Origin: an uncultured Prevotellaceae bacterium
Lineage (GTDB): Bacteria; Bacteroidota; Bacteroidia; Bacteroidales; Muribaculaceae
Assembly (NCBI GenBank): GCA_905207705.1
Contig: CAJLMA010000007.1
Span: 62,001 to 126,000 of the forward strand
Reading direction: 5' to 3'
Length of the DNA: 64,000 nucleotides
The translations under genes were made by a program, and so were the position numbers. This document shows, in pieces, positions 8,845 to 16,114 of this stretch; position 1 is the stretch's first letter; each line of letters starts with the position of its first letter. The notes beneath the pieces were generated by a model. It did not search any database. It was not told where the DNA came from and worked only from the letters and a program-made list of their open reading frames with translations.

Positions 8845-8875
8845 TTGCAAATATCAAAAACATTGCATAACTTTG
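8845..8875 (+). promoter_or_regulatory. tRNA promoter
   Basis: TTG at 8845-8847, a 20-nt spacer, then TAACTTTG at 8868-8875. The tRNA starts 28 nt downstream. Confidence 0.8.
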
Positions 8876-8902
8876 CAATCGCTTTTGAGAAGTCAACAAG
8901 CC

Positions 8903-8976
8903 GGTCCCATAGCTCAGTTGGTTAGAGCATCTGACTCATAATCAGGGGGTCCTTGGTTCAAGCCCAAGTGGGACCA
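8903..8976 (+). tRNA. tRNA-Met (anticodon CAT)
   Basis: A 74-nt cloverleaf folds perfectly: acceptor GGTCCCA with TGGGACC, D-stem GCTC/GAGC, anticodon stem TCTGA/TCAGG with loop CTCATAA (anticodon CAT at 8937-8939), a 5-nt variable loop, T-stem CTTGG/CCAAG with loop TTCAAGC, and discriminator A. CCA is not encoded. The lack of a mismatched first acceptor pair rules against initiator tRNA. Elongator Met is most likely, but tRNA-Ile2, whose CAT is modified to lysidine, cannot be excluded by eye. Confidence 0.93.
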
Positions 8977-8986
8977 CACGGTAATC

Positions 8987-9020
8987 AAGCAGTTAAGCCA
9001 CACGCTTAGCTGCTTTTTTG
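8987..9020 (+). terminator. tRNA transcript terminator
   Basis: AAGCAGTTAAGC and GCTTAGCTGCTT form a 12-bp stem (one G-T pair) around a CACAC loop. It runs into TTTTTTG, 10 nt after the tRNA. Confidence 0.8.
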
Positions 9021-9120
9021 TTTGCCTTGCGCAATTTTGGGCAAAAACACCCCGGAGTTTCCCGGGAAATGCTGCTCTGTTGTTGCAATATTTTTATAAT
9101 CAATATATTATGAAAATACT

Positions 9121-9161
9121 TATCGCAAATTTTGATAAATTGCGATAAATTGCGATATTTG
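9121..9161 (+). promoter_or_regulatory. fic promoter with a three-box operator array
   Basis: The octamer TTGCGATA occurs at 9140-9147 and 9150-9157, and inverted (TATCGCAA) at 9121-9128. Seen another way, GATAAATTGC is repeated in perfect tandem at 9134-9143 and 9144-9153. A promoter sits inside the array: TTTG 9131-9134, a 19-nt spacer, then GATATTTG 9154-9161 (7 of 8 matches to TAnnTTTG). ATG 9187 follows 25 nt later. The layout suggests a repressor, most simply the C-terminal winged helix of the Fic protein itself, covering the promoter. Confidence 0.6.
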
Positions 9162-9186
9162 TATATTGAATAAAAGCACATCAACT

Positions 9187-10509
9187 ATGATTGAAAGTCC
9201 TCCCAAAATTGCCCAATCAATACTTACAGAAGAGTTATTGTCAAATCTTGAAAAAGAAAAGTTCGTAGATAGTATTGGTAAAATTAACAACGAATATCTT
9301 TACTGGAGCGATGTGAAGTATCGGGCCAAGCTTCTTGATGTTGATAAAGAGGATTTATGGAAAATGGTGAAATATGTCCGAATGAAAACAGATATGAAAA
9401 TAACCGGATTTGACAATATCCATTTTTCTCTAACTAATTTTATGCAAAGGTGTTGTCACGAATTTGACATGAATTTTGGAGGTTCGTGGGGAACATATGA
9501 TTTTTTCCCTGAAGATAAAAATTCACGAGAATTATATTTAGTAAGTTCCATTATGGAGGAAGCGATAGCATCAAGCCAGATGGAAGGAGCTGCAACTACT
9601 CGTAAAGTTGCAAAGGATATGCTCCGCAAGAAGATAAGTCCTAAGGACAAAAGCCAGAGGATGATTTTAAATAATTATAATACAATAAACTTTATACGCG
9701 ATCATGCAAAAGAGGATTTGACACCGGAGAAAGTGATGCAAATCCATGTCATGATGACAGATGGTGCGCTCGACATAGAAGATGCTGTGGGACGATTTAG
9801 GACAGATGAGGAAAATATTGTTGTCGGTGATGGGATAACAGGAGAAACCGTACATACCCCACCTCCGTCGGCTTGTTTGCCGCAGTTTGTTGAACAATTA
9901 TGCGCTTTTTTCAACGACAAGTCTCCGGTCGTATTTATACATCCTATAATACGAGGCATAATCATTCATTTTCTCATTGGTTATTATCATCCTTTTGCCG
10001 ATGGAAACGGGAGGACTGCACGGGCATTGTTTTACTGGTACATGATGAAAAATGATTACTGGTTGGTGCAGTATCTATCGATTTCTCGAATAATAAAAGG
10101 CTCAAAGAAAGTTTATGAAAAGGCTTTTCTTTATTCAGAACAGGATTCCAACGACATCGGTTATTTTATTCGATACAATTTAGACGTGTTGGGTAAATCT
10201 TTCGACGAATTAAAGAAATATTTAATTAAAAAACAGAAAGAAAAGAAGAAGTCGGAACGTCTCCTTCGCCTTGGAAATATTTCTCCGCGTCAAGCTGAAA
10301 TTTTGAATTTGTACATAGAAAATTCCGATGCCATTTTGACGTCGGTAGACGTTATGGGAAAATTTGGTGTCAGTGCAGGAACGGCGAAATCAGATTTGCG
10401 TAGTCTTATGCAAAAAGGGTATCTTTATGAAATACCACTCAACGGACGTACAAAAGGGTATGTAAGAAGCGAAATTTTCCATGAAAAGGTGAAACAAGCA
10501 AAAGTTTAA
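9187..10509 (+). CDS. Fic-domain AMPylase-type protein with C-terminal winged helix
   Basis: A 440-residue protein counted from ATG 9187 (an upstream in-frame TTG is less likely). The Fic core motif HPFADGNGRTAR is at residues ~268-279; these enzymes transfer AMP or another nucleotide moiety onto target-protein hydroxyls. The inhibitory helix motif (S/T)xxxE(G/N) is present N-terminal to the core as SSQMEG (~129-134), making this a self-inhibited class II Fic. Residues ~365-430 resemble a DeoR-like winged helix (RQAEILNLY..GVSAGTAKSDLRSL), so the protein may bind its own promoter repeats. The gene is A/T-rich and follows a tRNA, consistent with horizontal transfer. Targets are unknown. Confidence 0.88.
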   Translation: MIESPPKIAQSILTEELLSNLEKEKFVDSIGKINNEYLYWSDVKYRAKLLDVDKEDLWKMVKYVRMKTDMKITGFDNIHFSLTNFMQRCCHEFDMNFGGSWGTYDFFPEDKNSRELYLVSSIMEEAIASSQMEGAATTRKVAKDMLRKKISPKDKSQRMILNNYNTINFIRDHAKEDLTPEKVMQIHVMMTDGALDIEDAVGRFRTDEENIVVGDGITGETVHTPPPSACLPQFVEQLCAFFNDKSPVVFIHPIIRGIIIHFLIGYYHPFADGNGRTARALFYWYMMKNDYWLVQYLSISRIIKGSKKVYEKAFLYSEQDSNDIGYFIRYNLDVLGKSFDELKKYLIKKQKEKKKSERLLRLGNISPRQAEILNLYIENSDAILTSVDVMGKFGVSAGTAKSDLRSLMQKGYLYEIPLNGRTKGYVRSEIFHEKVKQAKV

Positions 10510-10676
10510 GGTCTCTCTTAATATTGGGTGGTAAGGTAGTCGAAGACCTCAAAGACGAATCCCGGGTTCTGTCCACGCTTTTTTGTGCATATTTCCCATT
10601 GCCGGATTGTTGATGAACCCGTGGTTTTGTAATAATCTAAGTTTGTTTGACTACAAGCGAAAAAACAGTTTGAACC

Positions 10677-11033
10677 ATGAAAAATTTATTTATTTTCTTA
10701 GTTATGTTCCTTTGTTCTCCATTGGTTTCTTTGGCAGATAATAACGTTTATATTTCAAACGTTGAATATCAATATAATGTAATACATGTAACCGTGAAGA
10801 TGACAGAGCAGGCAAAATAGCAATACAGTTCTGTTAATTTTAAAGTAGTGCCGGCAGATAGGGCTTTGGGAAGGTTGTTAAACGACGGTGTACAATATGG
10901 AGAGATATCATCCGGCAATTCGTTTGTTGATGTGAGTTTTGGTTGCGGTGAAGGAACGGATGAAGAAGAAGCAAAGCAATGTCGGCTATACGACTTTGAA
11001 GTCATCACAGTAAATTGTGTGAAAAAACAATAA
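10677..11033 (+). pseudogene. Small secreted protein interrupted by an in-frame TAG
   Basis: ATG 10677 opens a frame with a clear signal peptide (MKNLFIFLVMFLCSPLVSLA). The frame meets TAG at 10818-10820 (codon 48) and then continues without another stop for 70 codons, to TAA at 11031-11033. The second half, in exactly the same frame, encodes an ordered-looking segment with three cysteines (SFGCGEG, KQCRLYD, TVNCVKKQ). Joined, it would be a 118-codon exported protein. A single CAG-to-TAG change would explain this. Alternatives are stop readthrough or a sequencing error. The family was not recognised. The 167-bp stretch before it (10510-10676) has no clear gene. Confidence 0.55.
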
Positions 11034-11047
11034 TTCTTTTTGAGGCA

Positions 11048-11080
11048 CGAGGATGCGTTATGATAAGTGACGCATCCTCG
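11048..11080 (+). terminator. Hairpin after the small secreted-protein gene
   Basis: CGAGGATGCG and CGCATCCTCG form a perfect 10-bp stem with a 13-nt loop, 15 nt past the TAA at 11031. The following CACTTTAG is only weakly U-rich. Confidence 0.5.
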
Positions 11081-11162
11081 CACTTTAGATATGTTTTGCT
11101 TGCCTGCTAAAGTATTGAATTTAAAATAAGAGGGGTTAATTTCTCCTGATTGTTGATTGTTT

Positions 11163-13004
11163 TTATTTGGCGAGTGGTGGCAGGGTAGTGTTGTATTGGG
11201 TTACGGTCATCGGACTCGGTTCGTCGCTGAGCAATTTGTACAGGTTGGCATCTTGAAGCACGTCTTTTACGTCATGGATTTTTCCGTCAACCACTATCTC
11301 CCTGTTTATCAACCTTACGCCATGGCTGTAATCCACATATCCAGCACCGTGAACTCCGCTCAATGGTTGTATCGGTCTGCCGTCGGGGTAGTGCCAGCCA
11401 TAGATAAACACTCTGCCCGGCTCGGTGAGGCGGTTAGTGATTACAATGTCTTTCTTATGCCCGGCTATCAATGCCGATAATGGCTGATTCTCGGCAAGCC
11501 GTTCTTCTTCAATGTTTTTATGATGCGTGTAAAATATTGGCACTGTGGTCATTGTCGAGTCGGGAGTCATGGGCATGGGAACAAGCTTTACCATGCTGTG
11601 GCGGTGAATCATGTCCGACATCTTGCGCGTTGGTAATGTAGCATTGAACAGGTTGGCAATTCGCTGTGCTGTCGCCGGCAGCATCGGCATTCTCACAAAA
11701 TCATCGTCGGAGCCTATGGCAAGGAAATCGGGCAGGACCGAGAATTCGACTGTGTGGCTATTGCCTGTTGCATCTTTTTCGATTGTTTTGATTGTTGTGG
11801 TGATTCTGAATGCGTAGGGTATGTTTCCGTTGGCTATTTCTTCATATATGGCAGTTTCGCGTTCGGCGAGCGGCATGCCTTTAATCTTTTCAATGAATTC
11901 ACTGCCTGTAATAGCATCATTGCGCCGTGGAGGTATCTGCATGGCATGGATGCATGGAGTTGCCGGCAGGATGAAGTCGTTGTAAGCGTTGTCTCCCATG
12001 AATTTATAGCCTTTATTCTCAAAAGACGATCCGAACAGGATGGAATGGATGAATCCGTTCTTTTCAACAAGTACCGTGTGCCATATTTTTTGTTCCGGAT
12101 TCTTCCTCATGAGGAACTGCATGTTTCCATTGGCTGATTCACAGCATACCATGTTTTCATGTTCCGATTCCGACCACTCCGTCGGCATGTTTTCTTGAAG
12201 GTATTTTAGCATAATCTTGCTGCGATAGAAAGTGCCGCCTGTCTTTGACACGAAGTGTTTCCCGTCGAGTAGCGCGTTGTAATCGTCATAGCATGCCACC
12301 ACCAGCTTGTTCTCACCTGAAGAATTCAGCCAATCTACAAGCTTCCGCCCGTAACGTGTGTCGTCCCAATTATAATTACTGTCGAGGAAAACAATCTTTT
12401 TCACATAAGAGGGAATGGAATCGACCGAATTGATGAATCCAAAAACGAAATTCCCACCACCGCTGTGTCCGCTAAGTATGACATAAGGATTAAGGTCTTC
12501 GAAAATATCCATTAAGCTCTTGGTAATCTCTTTTATCTTGGAGCATCGGTCATTGTCTGATTTTATCCAGTCGCTCCAACTTTGCTGTCGGGTTTCCAAG
12601 TAGACTGTCACGAGATTGAATCCGGGATTTAGATTTCGGATAAAACGTGTTTGCGCTCCAATGTGTTGGATTTGGTAATGCCAGTCATCGTTCTCGGCTT
12701 TTTGACGGCCTATGGTCCAGTCGATTGAGTTTCCGTTTGGCAGGGCATATAGCACCAATGCCGTCGGCAGCTCCGGGTTGAATTCGGCAGCTGACGGGGC
12801 ATTTATTTCTATTCTTACGTCAGGGTCGTAGTTGTAGGAGATTATTTGTTCCTCAAAATAGGGGCTTGTCACAAATCCCGGCAATTTATATCCGCTGAGT
12901 TCGTGGCCATTGGTTTCGCTGTTGCTTGGTAAGTCACGGATGCTTTTGCAGCCGTATGTTGCTATGGCGAGTATCAGTATAATGAAAGGAAATATGTTTC
13001 TCAT
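11163..13004 (-). CDS. Lipoprotein with alpha/beta-hydrolase domain
   Basis: A 613-residue protein. The signal peptide ends in a lipobox (ATYGC, Cys at residue 19), so it should be lipid-anchored, probably in the outer membrane or periplasm. Residues ~50-300 look like an alpha/beta-hydrolase: LSGHSGGGNFV gives the GxSxG nucleophile elbow, preceded by a strand VVIL-type region and followed by KKIVFLDSNYNWDD. The substrate is unknown; the fold serves esterases and acyl hydrolases. Residues ~390-610 form a second part, with segments such as GYVDYSHGVRLINREIVVDG, that I do not recognise as a named domain. The gene is monocistronic and faces the Fic island. Confidence 0.65.
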   Translation of the reverse strand: MRNIFPFIILILAIATYGCKSIRDLPSNSETNGHELSGYKLPGFVTSPYFEEQIISYNYDPDVRIEINAPSAAEFNPELPTALVLYALPNGNSIDWTIGRQKAENDDWHYQIQHIGAQTRFIRNLNPGFNLVTVYLETRQQSWSDWIKSDNDRCSKIKEITKSLMDIFEDLNPYVILSGHSGGGNFVFGFINSVDSIPSYVKKIVFLDSNYNWDDTRYGRKLVDWLNSSGENKLVVACYDDYNALLDGKHFVSKTGGTFYRSKIMLKYLQENMPTEWSESEHENMVCCESANGNMQFLMRKNPEQKIWHTVLVEKNGFIHSILFGSSFENKGYKFMGDNAYNDFILPATPCIHAMQIPPRRNDAITGSEFIEKIKGMPLAERETAIYEEIANGNIPYAFRITTTIKTIEKDATGNSHTVEFSVLPDFLAIGSDDDFVRMPMLPATAQRIANLFNATLPTRKMSDMIHRHSMVKLVPMPMTPDSTMTTVPIFYTHHKNIEEERLAENQPLSALIAGHKKDIVITNRLTEPGRVFIYGWHYPDGRPIQPLSGVHGAGYVDYSHGVRLINREIVVDGKIHDVKDVLQDANLYKLLSDEPSPMTVTQYNTTLPPLAK

Positions 13005-13050
13005 TGAATGGCTTTTATGTTACATTAGATTTAGTATATTAGTTTCATGT

Positions 13051-13065
13051 CTCACAGTATGTGAG
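13051..13065. promoter_or_regulatory. Small inverted repeat upstream of the lipoprotein gene
   Basis: CTCACA-GTA-TGTGAG, 6-bp arms, 47 nt upstream of the start at 13004. It could be an operator; no promoter box was securely placed next to it. Confidence 0.3.
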
Positions 13066-13191
13066 GTTTTATTATTTAAATATAGTGAAAGTTGGGCATA
13101 GCGTGAAAAAAAATCGTGCTTATTTTATCTGTCAGGTCAATGTATGTAGTAAAATGCTTGTGTGTATAAGCGCTGGCTGTGTCGGGCTGAT

Positions 13192-13258
13192 ATAAAAAAA
13201 ATTGATTGTCTCACGACAATCAACCTTGTTAACCTTAAATCTAATACCATGAAAAACA
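13192..13258 (-). ncRNA. Candidate small RNA ending in a GUGA-loop terminator
   Basis: Minus strand: TATCTTTG at 13271-13264 is a consensus -7 box (a TTG lies 16 nt upstream, shorter than ideal). About 60 nt later there is a perfect 9-bp hairpin, TTGATTGTC-GTGA-GACAATCAA (13223-13202), followed by eight T residues. This is a complete promoter-to-terminator unit of about 65 nt with no reading frame. I believe similar hairpin-plus-'GGTATTAGATTTAAGGTT' elements recur in Bacteroidales intergenic regions, but that is memory and not verified. It lies in the 660-base gene-free gap 13005-13666. Confidence 0.5.
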
Positions 13259-13449
13259 CGTTGCAAAGATATAAGTTTCATGTTATGCAACATAATTTAT
13301 GAGCGTAATTTTTGTTGGGATTAACCTTATTTAGCATCTTGGGGATGGAATGTTTCTTTGGCCGGTTTTAATATGTTAAAATAAGTTCTATGGTGCAGCC
13401 GCTTATTTTTTGATGAGAAGTTCTGACGGAGCATCTTATGCCGATATAT

Positions 13450-13482
13450 AAAAAAGAAGTGCACTTTTTCACAAAAGCACAC
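13450..13482 (-). terminator. Terminator downstream of der
   Basis: Minus strand: GTGTGCTTTT-GTGA-AAAAGTGCAC (10 bp with two G-U pairs and a GNRA loop), then TTCTTTTTT. It is 185 nt past the der stop, so it could end the fabH-era-der operon. It could also end a separate ~110-nt RNA started by the TATCTTTG box at 13572-13565. The remaining stretches 13283-13449 and 13483-13666 show nothing else recognisable. Confidence 0.6.
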
Positions 13483-13666
13483 CCCCCTCATAACCAAAAT
13501 TCAAGTATATATTTTTGTTGTTTGTTGTTTTGTTTAGAGATCAATGTTTCTAATCTTAACAACACAAAGATAGGTACTCTTTATGGAATAAAAAACCTTA
13601 TTTTTGTCAATGATTATTAAAATATGTATAAAACAGTGTGAGCGGATTGATTTGTAAACTAACCCG

Positions 13667-14980
13667 TTATTTCTCGCGCATGAAAATATTTATAGGAGTT
13701 CCGCTGAAATTCCAATTCTCGCGAATCTTGTTTTCAAGATAGCGTTTATAAGGTTCCTTAACCCATTGTGGCAGGTTGCAGAAGAACAGGAATGTCGGGA
13801 TGCCGGCCTCTTTAAGCATGGTGATGTATTTTATTTTCACATATTTACCCTTGTTGGCCGGAGGCGGATATGCCTCTATTGCTTCGTGCATGACGTTGTT
13901 AAGCACCGAGGTCGGAACTGTGCGATTGCGGTTGTTGTACACTTCAACAGCTTTTTCGAGGACTTTGAGTATGCGTTGCTTGGTCAATGCCGAGCCGAAT
14001 ATTATCGGGAAATCGGTGAACGGTGCAAAGCGGTTGCGTATGGCATTTTCAAAAGTCTTTATTGATTCCTGGCTTTTGTCGGTCACAAGATCCCATTTGT
14101 TTACGCACACCACGAGGCCTTTCCTGTTTTTCTGGATAAGCGAGAATATGTTGGAGTCCTGCCCTTCGATTCCTCGTGTTGCGTCAATCATCAAGATGCA
14201 CACATCGCTGTTTTCGATAGCTCTAATGCTTCGTAAAACGGAATAGAACTCTATGTTTTCGTTTACTTTTGCTTTTTTTCTTATGCCGGCAGTGTCGACA
14301 AGGTAGAAGTCGAAGCCAAATTTGTTGTATCGCGTGTAAATGCTGTCGCGCGTGGTTCCGGCGATGTTTGTCACAATGTTTCTTTCTTCGCCTACGAATG
14401 CGTTTATTATTGATGATTTTCCTGAGTTAGGACGGCCTACGATTGCGAACTTCGGCAGGTTGTCAACTGGTTTGTCGTCGGCCGATTCCTTTGGCAAAAG
14501 CGATACTATCTTATCAAGCAGGTCGCCTGTTCCCGAGCCGTTCATGGCCGATATTGCCATAGGGTCGCCCAGGCCGAGGGCATAAAACTCGGCTTCGCTG
14601 TAATAAGTGTTGTCGTCGGCCTTATTTGCGACGACGATTACCGGTTTTTTTGAACGTCGCAATATCGAAGCCACATGGTCGTCGAGGTCGGTGATTCCGT
14701 TCTTGACATCGACAACAAACAGTATTACGTCGGCTTCTTCTATGGCTATTGCCACTTGCTTGTTGATTTCTTCTTCAAAAATGTCTTCCGAGTTGACTAC
14801 CCATCCGCCGGTGTCTACTACCGACATTTCTTCGCCACCCCATTCGGTCTTTCCATATTGGCGGTCGCGCGTCGTTCCCGACGTGTCGTCGACAATTGCC
14901 GAGCGAGTGCCGGTAAGGCGGTTGAACAGAGTTGACTTGCCTACGTTTGGTCTTCCTACAATGGCGATTAATTTGCCCAT
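13667..14980 (-). CDS. der: Ribosome biogenesis GTPase Der (EngA)
   Basis: A 437-residue tandem GTPase needed for maturation of the 50S subunit. There are two G domains, each with P-loop (IAIVGRPNVGKSTLF at residue ~4 and FAIVGRPNSGKSSI at ~178), DTAG/DTGG switch and NKxD (ANKADD, VNKWDL) motifs. A C-terminal KH-like domain follows. The start is ATG 14980 (MGKLIAIVG); a longer frame to 15052 has no homologous look and would add a 24-residue tail. It follows era by 83 bp in the same direction and ends the yceD-rpmF-fabH-era-der cluster. Confidence 0.96.
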   Translation of the reverse strand: MGKLIAIVGRPNVGKSTLFNRLTGTRSAIVDDTSGTTRDRQYGKTEWGGEEMSVVDTGGWVVNSEDIFEEEINKQVAIAIEEADVILFVVDVKNGITDLDDHVASILRRSKKPVIVVANKADDNTYYSEAEFYALGLGDPMAISAMNGSGTGDLLDKIVSLLPKESADDKPVDNLPKFAIVGRPNSGKSSIINAFVGEERNIVTNIAGTTRDSIYTRYNKFGFDFYLVDTAGIRKKAKVNENIEFYSVLRSIRAIENSDVCILMIDATRGIEGQDSNIFSLIQKNRKGLVVCVNKWDLVTDKSQESIKTFENAIRNRFAPFTDFPIIFGSALTKQRILKVLEKAVEVYNNRNRTVPTSVLNNVMHEAIEAYPPPANKGKYVKIKYITMLKEAGIPTFLFFCNLPQWVKEPYKRYLENKIRENWNFSGTPINIFMREK

Positions 14981-15063
14981 GATAATGAAAATGATAGAGA
15001 GTGTGTGATTAATATTTCGTGCAGTGTGAGCGTGCAGCGGCGTGCCATGCACGTCATTTGTGT

Positions 15064-15945
15064 TTATTCTATATATCCGAAAGCCCGTAGCTTGCTTTCC
15101 TTGTTCCTCCAGTCTTTTTCAACTTTCACATAAAGTTCGAGGTACACATGCTTTTGGAAAAAGTTTTCTATGTCTTTGCGTGCTTCGATGCCCACTTTCT
15201 TGATTTTTTTCCCGCCATGGCCTATAATGATGGCTTTTTGGCTGTCGCGTTCCACATAGACTACCGCCATTATGTGTATGGAGGTGGGTTTTTCTTCAAA
15301 TTTCTCGACGATTACTTGTGTGGAGTAGGGAACTTCCTTATCATAGTCGAGCAATATCTTTTCTCTTACGATTTCGGTTACGAAAAATCGAGCCGGCTTG
15401 TCGGTCAGAGCGTCTTTTCCGAAGAATGGGGGAGAGTCGGGCAACAACGAGATGATACGTTGCATCAAGTTGGACACGTTGAAGTCTTCTTGTGCCGAGA
15501 TAGGGAATATTTCGGCCTTGGGCAAGATTCCTTTCCACTTCTCGATGTGCGCATTCAGGTCGGCATCGCCTTTGAGCAGGTCTATCTTGTTTATTACCAG
15601 TATCACGGGGATGTCCATTCGAGCCACCTTGTCGATGTAGGTGTGGTTCTTGCCAATTGTTTCAATCACGTCGGTGACATAAATGAGGATGTCGGCATCG
15701 ACAAGAGCTTCCACCGAAAATTCCAACATGCTTTCTTGCAATTTGTATTTCGGAGAGAGTACGCCCGGGGTATCGGAGAATACTATCTGGTAGTCGTCGG
15801 TGTTGACTATTCCCATTATTCGGTGTCGCGTGGTCTGAGCTTTGGATGTTATTATCGATATTCGCTCTCCGACGAGTTTGTTCATCAACGTTGACTTCCC
15901 AACGTTTGGATTTCCTACGATGTTGACGAAACCTGCTTTGTGCAT
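15064..15945 (-). CDS. era: GTPase Era
   Basis: A 293-residue GTPase that binds the 3' end of 16S rRNA and checks 30S assembly. G motifs are G1 GNPNVGKSTL (residues ~11-20), G3 DTPG and G4 NKID. The C-terminal KH domain carries the GHGGKKIKKVG loop (residues ~245-255). Length is normal. A 169-bp structured spacer separates it from fabH upstream. Confidence 0.97.
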   Translation of the reverse strand: MHKAGFVNIVGNPNVGKSTLMNKLVGERISIITSKAQTTRHRIMGIVNTDDYQIVFSDTPGVLSPKYKLQESMLEFSVEALVDADILIYVTDVIETIGKNHTYIDKVARMDIPVILVINKIDLLKGDADLNAHIEKWKGILPKAEIFPISAQEDFNVSNLMQRIISLLPDSPPFFGKDALTDKPARFFVTEIVREKILLDYDKEVPYSTQVIVEKFEEKPTSIHIMAVVYVERDSQKAIIIGHGGKKIKKVGIEARKDIENFFQKHVYLELYVKVEKDWRNKESKLRAFGYIE

Positions 15946-15981
15946 AGATACTGGAACTGGGTTGGATTATTTAAAAACCAA

Positions 15982-16099
15982 GCAGGTGCATTCCGTGTTT
16001 TTGAAGTGCGGAACAAAGCCTGCCTTGAAAATATATACAAATCCCACACCTGCCCGGCCTGTGGCGTAGAGTATCACGCCTGCCTTGCAAGGTGTGGGA
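15982..16099 (-). other. Two nested hairpins in the fabH-era spacer
   Basis: Hairpin A pairs TCCCACACCT (16042-16051) with AGGTGTGGGA (16090-16099) and has an inner stem GGCGT/ACGCC. Hairpin B pairs GCAGG with CCTGC (15982-15986/16019-16023), with an inner TTCCG/CGGAA. Neither has a U-tract, so termination is unlikely. They would lie in the operon mRNA ahead of era and could be an RNA processing or protein-binding site. Confidence 0.45.
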
Positions 16100-16114
16100 T
16101 AATGCCATGAAAGA

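Noticed and set aside
8903..8976. Initiator tRNA-fMet
   Set aside because: The first acceptor pair G-C is intact and the anticodon stem lacks the three consecutive G-C pairs of initiators.
10518..10690. Minus-strand open stretch of ~55 codons ending ..FEVFDYLTTQY, looking like the tail of a decayed gene
   Set aside because: No start, no recognised family, overlaps the start of the small secreted gene, and an open run this short is expected by chance.
13250..13303. 17-codon ORF (MKNTLQRYKFHV..) as a leader peptide on the plus strand
   Set aside because: No plus-strand gene follows and no plus promoter fits; the same bases are better explained as part of the minus-strand small RNA unit.
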